A stretch of DNA of 64,000 nucleotides from Candidatus Crickella caballi. GTDB taxonomy: Bacteria > Bacillota > Clostridia > Peptostreptococcales > Anaerovoracaceae. The DNA is taken from contig JAGHUV010000014.1 of assembly GCA_018064665.1 (NCBI GenBank), forward strand, positions 62,001 to 126,000, written 5' to 3'. Made by a program: the position numbers and the translations under genes. Shown in pieces: positions 17,519 to 27,110 of the stretch (position 1 is its first letter; each line of letters opens with the position of its first letter). Below the pieces are notes generated by a model. It was given only the letters and a program-made list of their open reading frames with translations, had not been told where the DNA came from and did no database searches.

Positions 17519-18991
17519 ATGCTTGATCTCAAAATCAATGAAAAGGGATTAAAGAACAACATTGAGCGTGCAAAGGCTCAGAACATTATCCTGCCGACTA
17601 TCGAGCAGCAGATGCATCCAGAGAAGATTCCTCAGAAGATTCTCGATAAGCTGACTAATGTCGGACTGTGGGATATCGATCCTGTTAACCTGTTCCGTAT
17701 CACATGGAAGAACGAGCAGAAGGAGTCCGGCGGACTTTTCCACGGCCCTAACTACATCGTACTGCCACCTGAGCTGACAGGCGTAAAGTGCCGCATCATC
17801 TGCATGATCGGTAAGTGGTTCCCAACAGGATGCCACAAGGTAGGCGCTTCTTATGGTTGCCTTATTCCTGAATTTGTAACAGGACAGTTTGATACTAACT
17901 ATCACAAGGCTGTATGGCCTTCAACAGGAAACTACTGCAGAGGCGGTGCTTTCGACAGCGCACTTCTGGGAGTTTATTCTGTTGCTATTCTGCCTGAGGG
18001 CATGAGCCGCGAGAGATTCGACTGGCTGAAGAATATTGCAAGTGAAGTAATCGCTACACCTGGAACAGAGTCCAACGTTAAGGAGATTTTTGACAAGACT
18101 CATGAACTCAGAGAGACAAGAGAAGACGTATGGATTCTCAACCAGTTCGAGCAGATGGGTAACTATATGTGGCATTACAATGTAACAGGTAATGCTATTG
18201 CTGATGCATTCGAAGAGATTAAGGGTGAGAACGGCAACCTCGCAGGTATGGCATTCACTTCCGGTTCTGCAGGAACAATGGCTTCCGGCGACAGACTGAA
18301 GGAGCTCTATCCTAACGCTAAGCTCGCAGTAGGCGAAGCTCTGCAGTGCCCAACTCTGCTTGATAACGGATTTGGTGCTCACAGAATCGAAGGAATCGGC
18401 GACAAGCACGTTCCATGGATCCACAATGTTAAGAATACTGACATGGTTATCGACATCGACGATGAAGATTCCCAGAAGATCCTGAGACTCTTCAACGAGC
18501 CTGTTGGCCGCGAGTATCTTAAGGAGCAGGGTATCGACCCTGAGCTCGTAGACATGCTCGGTTACTTTGGTATCAGCGGTATTGCTAATATGCTTTGTTG
18601 CATTAAGATGGCTAAATACTATGAACTGACAGAGAACGATGTTCTTGCTACAGTTATGACTGACTCTTCAGTTATGTACGGTTCCAGAATCAAGGAACTC
18701 CAGGACGAGGATGGCGAGTACACTCACGAGATGGCTGCTCTTGATTATCATGAGCACATTCTGGGCGAGAAGGCTGACAACATGCTCGAGCTGCGTTACA
18801 CAGACAGAAAGAGAATCCACAACCTCAAGTACTACACTTGGGTTGAGCAGCAGGGTAAGACAAGTGATGAACTTAATGCTCTTTGGTATGATCAGGAGAA
18901 CACTTGGGGTGCTCTCAGAAAAGAGAGAGCTAAGGTTGATGAGCTTATCAACGAGTTCAACGAGGCTACCGGCCTGCTGAAGAAGCTTTAA
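17519..18991 (+). CDS. Fold-type-II PLP-dependent enzyme of unassigned substrate
   Basis: A 490-residue protein of the tryptophan synthase beta/cysteine synthase superfamily. The probable PLP lysine is in CHKVGASYG (near residue 108) and the PLP-phosphate loop in TSGSAGTMASG. The N-terminal 60 residues and the C-terminal region after about 400 go beyond the core fold. The start at 17519 is five bases after a GGAGGT site; an earlier in-frame start at 17477 lacks one. It lies between terminators, so it is monocistronic, directly upstream of the BMP importer and the purine cluster. I do not recognise the exact reaction. An ammonia-lyase or desulfhydrase-like elimination is plausible, and a role on a diaminopropionate-like purine fragment is speculation. 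Confidence 0.72.
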   Translation: MLDLKINEKGLKNNIERAKAQNIILPTIEQQMHPEKIPQKILDKLTNVGLWDIDPVNLFRITWKNEQKESGGLFHGPNYIVLPPELTGVKCRIICMIGKWFPTGCHKVGASYGCLIPEFVTGQFDTNYHKAVWPSTGNYCRGGAFDSALLGVYSVAILPEGMSRERFDWLKNIASEVIATPGTESNVKEIFDKTHELRETREDVWILNQFEQMGNYMWHYNVTGNAIADAFEEIKGENGNLAGMAFTSGSAGTMASGDRLKELYPNAKLAVGEALQCPTLLDNGFGAHRIEGIGDKHVPWIHNVKNTDMVIDIDDEDSQKILRLFNEPVGREYLKEQGIDPELVDMLGYFGISGIANMLCCIKMAKYYELTENDVLATVMTDSSVMYGSRIKELQDEDGEYTHEMAALDYHEHILGEKADNMLELRYTDRKRIHNLKYYTWVEQQGKTSDELNALWYDQENTWGALRKERAKVDELINEFNEATGLLKKL

Positions 18992-18998
18992 TATTAGG

Positions 18999-19031
18999 AG
19001 GGGGACAACATTTTAATGTCGCCCCCTTTAT
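18999..19031 (+). terminator. Hairpin terminator after the PLP enzyme
   Basis: GGGGG at 19000-19004 pairs with CCCCC at 19022-19026, with an inner ACATT/AATGT helix and small mismatches, followed by TTTATATT. A likely terminator with an imperfect stem. Confidence 0.65.
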
Positions 19032-19079
19032 ATTGCATTATGCAGGATATTTTTATGCTGTGAATAGAACCATTTTTTC

Positions 19080-19108
19080 TTGATATTGCGGATTTTAAGA
19101 ATTATAAT
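19080..19108 (+). promoter_or_regulatory. Promoter of the BMP importer operon
   Basis: TTGATA (19080-19085) and a perfect TATAAT (19103-19108) with the ideal 17-base spacer, about 90 bases before the lipoprotein start. I looked for a purine riboswitch in the leader and could not find the conserved core. Confidence 0.75.
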
Positions 19109-19200
19109 GGTACTATCATATTATAATTCGCTGATGTGCTGTAAAGGCAATTTGGCACTAAGCGGAGAACTCTCTATTATTATTACAGGAGGAACATTTT

Positions 19201-20400
19201 ATGAAGAAGAAACTTATTGCTATGCTGGTTTGCCTGACCATGGTAATGATGCCTATTCTTTCAAGCTGCGGCGGTAATGACTCTGACGCTGGCGATGGCA
19301 TCAAAGTTGGACTGATCTGTCTCCATGACGAGAACTCAACTTATGACCTCAACTTCATCAACGCATTCAACGAAACATGCGAGAAGCTGGGAGTTACAGG
19401 TATCGTTAAGACTAACGTTCCAGAGGGACAGGAGTGCTACGATACAGCTGGTGAGCTCGTAGACGAGGGCTGCTCAATTATCTTCGCTGACTCCTTCGGT
19501 CATGAGGACTTCATGATCCAGGCAGCTAAGGAATATCCTGAAGTGCAGTTCTGCCATGCAACAGGAACTAAGGCTCACACTGAGGGTCTTGACAACTACC
19601 ACAATGCATTCGCAGCTATCTATCAGGGACGTTACCTTGCAGGAGTTGCTGCAGGTATGAAGCTGAACGAGATGATCGAGGCTGGCACTATCACTGCTGA
19701 CAAGGCTAAGATCGGATATGTTGGAGCATTCACTTATGCAGAAGTAGTTTCCGGTTACACATCATTCTTCCTTGGCGCTCGTTCTGTATGCGAATCCGCA
19801 ACTATGGACGTAACATTCACTGGTTCATGGTATGACGAGACAGCTGAGAAGGAAGGCGCTAACAAGCTGATCCAGGGCGGATGCGTTCTGATTTCACAGC
19901 ACGCTGACTCCATGGGAGCTCCTACAGCTTGTGAAGAGGCAGGAGTACCTGACGTTTCCTACAACGGAAGCACAGTTGATGCTTGCCCTAACACATTCAT
20001 CGTTGCATCAAAGATCAACTGGTCACCTTACTATGAGTATGCAATCACTGCTGCTCAGAACGGTGAGGCTATCGATGCTGACTGGACTGGAACTCTTGAG
20101 ACAGGTTCTGTAGAGCTTACAGACATTAACGAGAAGGCTGCTGCAGCAGGCACTGCTGAGAAGCTGGAAGAGGTTAAGGCTGGACTTATCGATGGATCCA
20201 TCCACGTATTCGATGCTGCTAAGTTCACTAAGGACGGCGCTGCACTGACAAGCTATCAGGCTGACGTAGATACTGATGCTGATTACACACCAGACACAGA
20301 GGTAATCGTTGATGGTTACTTCCATGAGTCAGAGTTCAGATCAGCTCCTTACTTCGATCTCCAGATTGATGGTATCAACCTGCTTGATACAGCATTCTAA
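19201..20400 (+). CDS. BMP/PnrA-type substrate-binding lipoprotein of a purine or nucleoside ABC importer
   Basis: A 399-residue lipoprotein. The signal peptide MKKKLIAMLVCLTMVMM ends in the lipobox LSSC (Cys near 23). The mature part resembles basic membrane protein/PnrA nucleoside-binding proteins (KVGLICLHDENSTYDLNF, then IFADSFGHEDFM and FCHATGTKAH). It captures ligand outside the membrane and delivers it to the permeases encoded downstream. The set is ATPase, two permeases and then adenine deaminase, so adenine, another purine base or a nucleoside is the likely substrate. A hairpin separates it from the ATPase gene, probably giving more binding protein than transporter. Confidence 0.9.
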   Translation: MKKKLIAMLVCLTMVMMPILSSCGGNDSDAGDGIKVGLICLHDENSTYDLNFINAFNETCEKLGVTGIVKTNVPEGQECYDTAGELVDEGCSIIFADSFGHEDFMIQAAKEYPEVQFCHATGTKAHTEGLDNYHNAFAAIYQGRYLAGVAAGMKLNEMIEAGTITADKAKIGYVGAFTYAEVVSGYTSFFLGARSVCESATMDVTFTGSWYDETAEKEGANKLIQGGCVLISQHADSMGAPTACEEAGVPDVSYNGSTVDACPNTFIVASKINWSPYYEYAITAAQNGEAIDADWTGTLETGSVELTDINEKAAAAGTAEKLEEVKAGLIDGSIHVFDAAKFTKDGAALTSYQADVDTDADYTPDTEVIVDGYFHESEFRSAPYFDLQIDGINLLDTAF

Positions 20401-20443
20401 TTCGGTGTAGGATACAGTACTCACTATTAACTAATAATTAGAA

Positions 20444-20479
20444 ATGACCGGTCCCCAGGGAGTGGGACCGGTCATATTT
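20444..20479 (+). terminator. Intra-operon hairpin between binding protein and ATPase
   Basis: A 12-bp stem (20444-20455 with 20464-20475) is followed by ATTTC. This placement after a substrate-binding protein gene is common and favours excess binding protein by partial termination or mRNA stabilisation. Confidence 0.75.
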
Positions 20480-20516
20480 CAAAATAACAGACCCAAAACA
20501 GAAGGGGGACATAATT

Positions 20517-22079
20517 TTGAAAGATAACAGAACACCCGCAGTATCAATGCGGAATATTTCAAAAGCGTTTGGCGACAAGATTGCCAATAAAAAAGTAAAT
20601 TTGGATATCTACCGTGGCGAGATTCTTTCACTTCTTGGAGAGAACGGTTCCGGTAAGACTACCCTGATGAACATGCTTTCAGGAATTTATTTTCCTGATG
20701 AAGGAGAAATCTATATTGACGGAAAACCTGTCATGATTTCTTCACCTAAGGATGCGTTTGATCACGGCATCGGAATGATTCACCAGCACTTTAAGCTTGT
20801 TAATGTATTCAGTGCTGCTGAGAATATTGTTCTCGGAATGGAAACAGATCCGGATGGAAATCCTATTCCTAAGGGCAAAATCAATATTGAAGAAGCATCA
20901 AAGCGTATACGTGAGATATGTGAACTCTACGGATTTGACGTAGATCCTGATCAGAAGGTTTACGATATGTCAGTATCACAGAAGCAGACTGTAGAAATCG
21001 TTAAGGTTCTCTACAGAGGCGCTGACATTCTGATACTTGACGAGCCTACAGCCGTACTTACTCCGCAGGAGACAGAAAAGCTCTTTGCAGTACTTCGCAA
21101 CATGAAGGCTGATGGCAAGACAGTTGTAATTATTACTCATAAACTGCATGAAGTAGAGGCCATCTCAGATAAGGTGGCAGTCCTCAGAAAAGGCGAATTC
21201 ATAGGACAACTGATTACAAAAGATACCAACGCTCAGGAAATGACCAACATGATGGTAGGGCGTGAGGTTAAGCTGAATATAGACAGACCTGAACCAAAGG
21301 AAGTTAAGCCTCGTATCGTGGTTAAGAATCTTACGGTTAAGTCTGAAGACGGCATAGTTAAACTTGACGATGTTTCATTTACTGCCAACACAGGCGAAGT
21401 TCTTGGTATCGCGGGTATTTCCGGCTGCGGCCAGAAGGAACTTCTGGAGTCTATTGCAGGATTGCAGGCAATCGATGGCGGAGAGATCCTCTTTATTGAG
21501 GATGATGGCAAGGAAACAAATCTTGTCGGCATTGATCCGGTAGAGATCGACCGCATGGGTGTATCCCTTGCATTCGTGCCAGAGGACAGACTCGGTATGG
21601 GACTTGTAGCTGATATGGACCTTGCTGACAATATGATGCTGAGATCCTATAGAGCCGGCAAGGGTAGCTTTACAGATCGTAAATCACCTAGAGAACTTGC
21701 TGAGAAGATCGTAGACGAGCTCGAGGTTGTAACCCCGGGCATCGATACACCTGTCCGCAGACTTTCGGGTGGTAACATCCAGAAAGTGCTTGTAGGTCGT
21801 GAAATTGCGCTTAATCCTACAGTTCTTATGACAGCATATGCTGTAAGAGGTCTGGATATCAACGCTTCATACATGATTTATGATCTGGTCAACAAGCAGA
21901 AGGAACGTGGAGTAGCTGTAATTTTCGTCGGAGAAGACCTCGACGTACTGCTTGAACTTTCTGACCGTATACTCGTACTTTGCGGAGGCAAGGTAAGCGG
22001 TATCGTAGACGGAAAAACTGCAGAGAAGAATGAAGTCGGACTTCTCATGACTAAACTCGGAGGTGGTGAAATTGGATAA
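20517..22079 (+). CDS. Sugar/nucleoside-type ABC importer ATPase with two fused ATP-binding domains
   Basis: A 520-residue ATPase with duplicated domains, as in the RbsA/NupA family. The first half has Walker A GENGSGKTT and Walker B ILILDEPTAVLTPQE. The second half has the degenerate P-loop GISGCGQKELLE, the signature LSGGNIQKVLVGRE and the modified Walker B region AVRGLDINA. The start is TTG at 20517, behind GAAGGGGGAC. Its stop overlaps the TTG start of the first permease by 8 bases, implying coupled translation. It powers uptake by the BMP-type system. Confidence 0.92.
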   Translation: MKDNRTPAVSMRNISKAFGDKIANKKVNLDIYRGEILSLLGENGSGKTTLMNMLSGIYFPDEGEIYIDGKPVMISSPKDAFDHGIGMIHQHFKLVNVFSAAENIVLGMETDPDGNPIPKGKINIEEASKRIREICELYGFDVDPDQKVYDMSVSQKQTVEIVKVLYRGADILILDEPTAVLTPQETEKLFAVLRNMKADGKTVVIITHKLHEVEAISDKVAVLRKGEFIGQLITKDTNAQEMTNMMVGREVKLNIDRPEPKEVKPRIVVKNLTVKSEDGIVKLDDVSFTANTGEVLGIAGISGCGQKELLESIAGLQAIDGGEILFIEDDGKETNLVGIDPVEIDRMGVSLAFVPEDRLGMGLVADMDLADNMMLRSYRAGKGSFTDRKSPRELAEKIVDELEVVTPGIDTPVRRLSGGNIQKVLVGREIALNPTVLMTAYAVRGLDINASYMIYDLVNKQKERGVAVIFVGEDLDVLLELSDRILVLCGGKVSGIVDGKTAEKNEVGLLMTKLGGGEIG

Positions 22080-23184
22080 TAAAGATATTAAAGAACCATT
22101 GATCCATATCACTAAGCGTAAGGCTATTCCTAAGAAGCAGGAATGGACGATCAGACTTTTAAGTATACTCTTTGCACTTATCGTCTGCGCTATAGTTATG
22201 GCTGTTACTACACACCTCAATCCTATTGCAGTATATGCAGAGATATTCGACGGTTCATTCGGCAGCCCTCGTAAGATGTGGATACTTGCCAAGGAGCTCT
22301 CAATTCTTCTGATGGTATCTGTTGCTCTTGCACCTGCGTTCAAGATGAAGTTCTGGAACCTCGGTGGAGAGGGTCAGATGCTTGCAGGAATACTTGCTAC
22401 AGCAGCATGTATGATATACATGGGAAAGAATTTACCTAGTGCAGTTATTATCCCTGTTTCTCTGGTATGTGCTGTACTTGCAGGTGGACTTTGGGCATTC
22501 ATCCCGGCATTCTTCAAGGCTAAGTGGAACACTAACGAAACACTGTTCACCCTTATGATGAACTATGTAGGAATGCAGCTTGTTGCATACTACATTATCA
22601 TCTGGGAGTCACCTAAGGGCTCCGGTAAGGTTGGAATTATCAACCAGAGCAGTGGAGCAGGCTGGCTGCCTAACCTTTTCGGTCAGCCGTATCTCTTAGT
22701 TGTTCTGGTAGCACTGGCCGTAACAGTTGGCATGTTTATCTATATGAACTATAGTAAGCATGGTTTTGAGATCAGCGTAGTAGGTGAGAGCCAGAACACT
22801 GCTAAGTATGTTGGTGTTAAGGTTGACAGAGTTATCATGAGAACTCTTCTTCTTACAGGAGCAATTTGCGGTCTTGTAGGTTGGCTCATGGTAGCTGGTA
22901 CTGACCATACAATCACTACTACTCTCGGCGGAGGCAGAGGCTTCCTCGGAGTACTGGTTGCATGGCTTGCTCACTTTAACCCTATCGGAATGATTCTTTC
23001 AGGATTCCTGATCGTATTCATGTCAAGAGGTGCTTCGGAAATTTCGACAGCATTCGGACTGAATGAGTCATTCGGAGATATTATGACAGGAATTATTCTG
23101 TTCTTCGTAATCGGAAGTGAGTTCTTCATTAATTACGAAGTACATTTCCGTAAGTCACACAGAAAGGAGGCTGCAGATGTTTAG
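22072..23184 (+). CDS. ABC importer permease, BMP/nucleoside type, first subunit
   Basis: A hydrophobic permease of about 370 residues with about ten membrane segments, related to YufP/NupP and the BPD_transp_2 family. Family features include the segment FKMKFWNLGGEGQMLAG and ANKTNET-like sequence in FFKAKWNTNETLFTLMMNY. I place the start at TTG 22072, seven bases after GGAGGT; GTG codons at 22063 and 22066 lie in or against that site. It overlaps the ATPase gene before it and the second permease after it by 8 bases each, so all three are translationally coupled. Confidence 0.88.
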   Translation: MDNKDIKEPLIHITKRKAIPKKQEWTIRLLSILFALIVCAIVMAVTTHLNPIAVYAEIFDGSFGSPRKMWILAKELSILLMVSVALAPAFKMKFWNLGGEGQMLAGILATAACMIYMGKNLPSAVIIPVSLVCAVLAGGLWAFIPAFFKAKWNTNETLFTLMMNYVGMQLVAYYIIIWESPKGSGKVGIINQSSGAGWLPNLFGQPYLLVVLVALAVTVGMFIYMNYSKHGFEISVVGESQNTAKYVGVKVDRVIMRTLLLTGAICGLVGWLMVAGTDHTITTTLGGGRGFLGVLVAWLAHFNPIGMILSGFLIVFMSRGASEISTAFGLNESFGDIMTGIILFFVIGSEFFINYEVHFRKSHRKEAADV

Positions 23185-24163
23185 TCTTGTTACATTCATA
23201 CCAAGAGCTATCGTTCAGAGTATTCCTCTGTTGCTCGGTTGTACAGGTGAGACTCTTAACGAGAAAGTCGGAAGCCTCAACCTGGGTATCCCGGGAGTTA
23301 TGTACGTAGGAGCTATTTCAGGCGTAATCGGTTCATTCCTTTACGAGAACTCAGGCGCACAATTTAACGGAGTAGTCGGTGTACTTATTCCGCTTATTTC
23401 CTGCCTTGTAGGCTCACTGCTTATGGGACTCATATTCTGTCTCCTTACAGTAACACTGAGAGCTAACCAGAACGTAACAGGTCTTGCAATGACCACATTC
23501 GGAGTTGGTTTCGGTAACTTCTTCGGAGGTTCCATCATGAAGCTGACAGGATCCGACGTTCCTTCAATCGCTCTTACTGCTACAAGTGGTGCATTTAAGA
23601 CCGGATTCCCTGCTTCGATGAGAGGTGGCGCAATAGGACAGGTTCTGTTCTCATATGGATTCATGACATATGTAGCTATTGCAATTGCTCTTATAGCACA
23701 CTTCATCCTCAAGAAGACCCGTACGGGACTTGAGCTCAGAGCTGTTGGTGAGAACCCGGCTACTGCAGACGCTGCAGGAATCAATATCACAAAGTATAAG
23801 TACTTCTCGATCTGCATAGGATGCATGATCGCCGGACTTGGCGGACTCTTCTATGTAATGGACTACGCAAGTGGTGTATGGTCAAACGACGCATTCGGTG
23901 ACAGAGGATGGCTTGCTATCGCACTGGTTATCTTCTCAATCTGGCGTCCTAACGTTGCAGTACTTGAGTCTATCCTCTTCGGTGGACTGCTCATCCTGTA
24001 CCTCTACATTCCTACAGGCACCAACTTTGCCACTAAGGAACTGTACAAGATGATTCCTTATATCGTTACAATCATTGTTCTTATCTTCATCAGTGTTAAG
24101 AACAAGAAGGACAGTCAGCCACCTGAAGCGCTTGGACTTCCGTACTTCAGAGAAGACAGGTAA
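23177..24163 (+). CDS. ABC importer permease, BMP/nucleoside type, second subunit
   Basis: A 328-residue membrane protein that pairs with the preceding permease, related to YufQ/NupQ. The segment TLNEKVGSLNLGIPGVMYVGA is characteristic of the second subunit and matches NEK-NLG-EG motifs in nucleoside importers. The start at 23177 follows AAAGGAGG; an earlier in-frame ATG at 23117 lies inside the upstream gene. A terminator follows at 24188, so the importer operon ends here and adenine deaminase begins separately. Confidence 0.88.
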   Translation: MFSLVTFIPRAIVQSIPLLLGCTGETLNEKVGSLNLGIPGVMYVGAISGVIGSFLYENSGAQFNGVVGVLIPLISCLVGSLLMGLIFCLLTVTLRANQNVTGLAMTTFGVGFGNFFGGSIMKLTGSDVPSIALTATSGAFKTGFPASMRGGAIGQVLFSYGFMTYVAIAIALIAHFILKKTRTGLELRAVGENPATADAAGINITKYKYFSICIGCMIAGLGGLFYVMDYASGVWSNDAFGDRGWLAIALVIFSIWRPNVAVLESILFGGLLILYLYIPTGTNFATKELYKMIPYIVTIIVLIFISVKNKKDSQPPEALGLPYFREDR

Positions 24164-24187
24164 CACAATACTAATATTAAATCACTT

Positions 24188-24217
24188 AAAAGGAAGGCAC
24201 TTTTGTGCTTTCCTTTT
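24188..24217 (+). terminator. Terminator between the importer and adenine deaminase
   Basis: A 13-bp stem (24188-24200 with 24205-24217, one G-T pair) around a TTTT loop; the distal arm ends in TTTT. Confidence 0.85.
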
Positions 24218-24240
24218 ATAGCATAGAAGGGAGAAATGAC

Positions 24241-25947
24241 TTGAAATACGAGACATATAAGAAACTTTCAAGTGCTACACTTGGCAAGGTTAAAGCTGAT
24301 TTGGTTTTCAAGAACTGCAAAATCGTAGATGTATTCACAGGAGAAGTGGTGGAGTCCTGTGTAGGTGTTAAGGACGGCATCATTCTTGGTGTTTCCAAGT
24401 CATATAAGGGTAAGAAGGAAATCGATCTGGGCGGAGCATATATCGCACCCGGATTTATCGATGCGCATCTGCATCTTGAGTCAACAATGGTAGCTCCTGC
24501 AGAGCTCGTTGCGACTGCTGCAGCTTGCGGTACCACAACATTCATCGTTGACCCGCATGAGGCCGCTAACGTATCGGGAGCTGACGGTATCAACTACATA
24601 CTTGATCAGACTGAGAACTCAGATGCAAACGTATTTGTGATGCTGCCATCTTGTGTACCTGCAACTGACATAGACGATAACGGTTGCATGATTGCTGCCA
24701 ACGATATGTATCCGTTTATCGGCAATCCTCGTATCCTCGGACTCGGAGAAGTAATGGACGATGATGCTGTAATAAACGGCAGCCCGAGAATGTTTGCTAA
24801 ATTTGCACTTTTCGAGCATCAGACTATTGACGGTCATGCACCATTCCTGCCTAACAAAATGCTGTCGGCATACAAGCTGGCAGGTGTAGACACTGACCAT
24901 GAGGCATCTACATTCGAGTATGCACTTGAGGAAGCAAGAAGAGGTATTCACGTTCATGTAAGAGAGGGTTCTGCAGCTCACAACGTTGATGACATCGTAA
25001 GCGGTCTTGTCAGAACAGGTATTGATACTGATAACTTCAGCTTCTGCACAGATGATAAGCACATCGAGGATATCCTGAGAGAAGGACATATCGTATATAA
25101 CGTTAGAAGAGCCGTTGAGCTCGGTCTTGACCCATTTAAGGCAATCAAGATGGCTACAATCAATACTGCAAAGTGCTACGGCCTGAAGGACCTCGGAGCA
25201 ATCGCACCGGGATATCAGGCAGATTTTGTCATCTTCGACAATATGAAGGACTTCAACGTACTTGATGTATACTTCAAGGGAAAGAAAATCGACAAGGAAG
25301 CCAATGTCAAGGTTAAGAAGTGTCCATCAGCACTGAAGCATACTGTTAATATCAGCAAGGTTAAGGCATCTGATTTCGCTCTTCCTATCGGAGCTCAGAC
25401 AACTCATGTTATCGGCATGGAGCCTAAGCAGATAGTAACCAGCGATCTCACAGCGCACTTTGACAAAACTGATAATTTCGTGCCACACGACGGATATCTC
25501 AAGATTGCAGCTGTTGAAAGACATCACAACAGCGGTAAAATCGGCGTTGCTGTTACCAAGGGCTACGGAATTAAGGGTGGAGCTATAGCTTCCTCCGTAT
25601 CTCACGACTCACACAACATTATCGTTATCGGTGACAATGACGAGGATATCGCAATTGCGGTTAATGAAATTGCACGCGTGCAGGGTGGATACACTGTTGT
25701 ACAGAACGGCAAGGTTTATGAGACTTTGCCACTGCCTATCATGGGCCTTATGACAGATGTACACTTTGAGGAAGTTAACGAGAAGCTCAAAGTTATGAAG
25801 GAAAAAGCTTTTGAGATGGGTGTGTCCAAAGATTTCGATCCGTTCATCACTTTGTCCTTCATGGCTCTTACGGTTATTCCTCAGCTCAGAGTAACACCGA
25901 GAGGTCTTTACAGAGTATCTGACAAAGGATCGGGATTCATCAAGTAA
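24241..25947 (+). CDS. adeC: Adenine deaminase (Ade/AdeC type)
   Basis: A 568-residue amidohydrolase that converts adenine to hypoxanthine and ammonia. Visible are the metal motif GFIDAHLHLEST, the following VDPHEAANVSG, the HVREGS segment, the DDKH metal region, and a C-terminal beta region with RHHNSGKIGVA and SHDSHNIIVIG typical of this class. I chose TTG 24241 with AAGGGAG seven bases before it; an upstream TTTG-rich start would lie in the terminator. It feeds hypoxanthine into the Mo hydroxylases encoded further on. The amidohydrolase gene that follows begins two bases after its stop. Confidence 0.94.
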   Translation: MKYETYKKLSSATLGKVKADLVFKNCKIVDVFTGEVVESCVGVKDGIILGVSKSYKGKKEIDLGGAYIAPGFIDAHLHLESTMVAPAELVATAAACGTTTFIVDPHEAANVSGADGINYILDQTENSDANVFVMLPSCVPATDIDDNGCMIAANDMYPFIGNPRILGLGEVMDDDAVINGSPRMFAKFALFEHQTIDGHAPFLPNKMLSAYKLAGVDTDHEASTFEYALEEARRGIHVHVREGSAAHNVDDIVSGLVRTGIDTDNFSFCTDDKHIEDILREGHIVYNVRRAVELGLDPFKAIKMATINTAKCYGLKDLGAIAPGYQADFVIFDNMKDFNVLDVYFKGKKIDKEANVKVKKCPSALKHTVNISKVKASDFALPIGAQTTHVIGMEPKQIVTSDLTAHFDKTDNFVPHDGYLKIAAVERHHNSGKIGVAVTKGYGIKGGAIASSVSHDSHNIIVIGDNDEDIAIAVNEIARVQGGYTVVQNGKVYETLPLPIMGLMTDVHFEEVNEKLKVMKEKAFEMGVSKDFDPFITLSFMALTVIPQLRVTPRGLYRVSDKGSGFIK

Positions 25948-25948
25948 T

Positions 25949-27088
25949 ATGTTAAATATGTCAGTAAACAATTCAGATATAACAGAATCAATCAAGCTTG
26001 CGGAGGAGCATCGTGCTTTATTGCACGGTGTTCCCGAGAAAGCTTATGAAGAGCATAAGACTACAGCTTATATCAGAAAAATCTGTGAGTCCTATCCTGT
26101 AGATATTATTGATATCGGAATGGAAACCGGTGTTGTATGCTATCTTGATGCAGGAAAGGATGATACAGTAGCGCTTAGAGCGGATATTGATGCCGTTCCG
26201 ACAGAGGAGGGCCCTAAGCATGTATGCGGACATGATGCGCATACAGCGTCGCTTCTCGGAGCCATGCACTATCTTTGCAATATTAAGGATGAGCTCACTC
26301 ACAATGTGATGTTCATTTTTCAGGCTGCCGAAGAGGATACAACGGGAGCGAGGTCAATACTTGATAGCGGTCTGTTGGACAAAGCACCTCAGAAGCCAAT
26401 CAGACTGTTCGGCATTCACAACAGGCCTGAAGCAGACTGCGGTGATATCATAGTTCATCAGGGTGGACTGATGGCCGAGAAGAGCTCGTTCAATATCAGG
26501 TACACTGGTGTTGTAGGACACAGCTCGATGCCGCAGAAGTGCATTGATCCTATTGCACCGGCTGCTGCTTTGGTAAGCAGTATACAGACTATAGTAAGTA
26601 AGAATGTTGATCCGTTTGACCCGGTAATGTGCACTGTTAACAGCCTGAGGGCAGGAGAGCCGGATGTGGCCGTTCCAGAGGATGCTGTGATTACAGGATA
26701 TATCAGGTCGTTCAATCATGATGCACACAAGCGCATGGAGGAAAGACTCAGCACGCTTGCGAAAGGCATTGCGGATGCCTATGAATGCAAATCGGATATA
26801 GAGATAATCAGACTTGTCCCTGCAGTCAATAATTCCGAGAAGATGTATTCCATTGCTCTGGAGGCTGCTGAAACTGTTGTTGGCAAAGAGCATATTCTTG
26901 ACACCAAGCCGTGTATGGCATCTGAAGACTTTGCTGTTCTGGCAGAGGAGATACCTGCATTCTTCTACTGGGTAGGTAGCGGAACTCCGGGAAAAGATAA
27001 TGCAGCATGGCATAACAAAGCATTCAAAGTGGATGCACACTATACGGAAACAGCCGTGCCACTTCTGTGTGCGGCAGCACTAAAATAG
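25949..27088 (+). CDS. M20D-type amidohydrolase
   Basis: A 379-residue metal-dependent hydrolase of the IAA-amino acid/N-acetyl-L,L-diaminopimelate deacetylase group. Metal-binding elements include CGHDAHTASLLGAMH, QAAEEDTTGA and a terminal MASEDFAVLAEEIP. The dimerisation domain starts near VVGHSSMPQ. It follows adeC by 1 base, so it is probably co-transcribed. Family members cleave N-acyl or N-carbamoyl-type amide bonds, and a purine-derived amide is a reasonable but unproven substrate. No clear ribosome binding site is visible; coupling to adeC translation may compensate. Confidence 0.82.
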   Translation: MLNMSVNNSDITESIKLAEEHRALLHGVPEKAYEEHKTTAYIRKICESYPVDIIDIGMETGVVCYLDAGKDDTVALRADIDAVPTEEGPKHVCGHDAHTASLLGAMHYLCNIKDELTHNVMFIFQAAEEDTTGARSILDSGLLDKAPQKPIRLFGIHNRPEADCGDIIVHQGGLMAEKSSFNIRYTGVVGHSSMPQKCIDPIAPAAALVSSIQTIVSKNVDPFDPVMCTVNSLRAGEPDVAVPEDAVITGYIRSFNHDAHKRMEERLSTLAKGIADAYECKSDIEIIRLVPAVNNSEKMYSIALEAAETVVGKEHILDTKPCMASEDFAVLAEEIPAFFYWVGSGTPGKDNAAWHNKAFKVDAHYTETAVPLLCAAALK

Positions 27089-27110
27089 TTAAAAAAGCAG
27101 ATGCAAAGTT

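Noticed and set aside
17519..18991. Calling this gene diaminopropionate ammonia-lyase (ygeX)
   Set aside because: It has the fold-type-II core but its length and sequence do not match YgeX as I know it; the idea is kept as a finding, not a label.
19109..19200. A purine riboswitch before the importer operon
   Set aside because: The conserved core and paired arms were not found in the leader.
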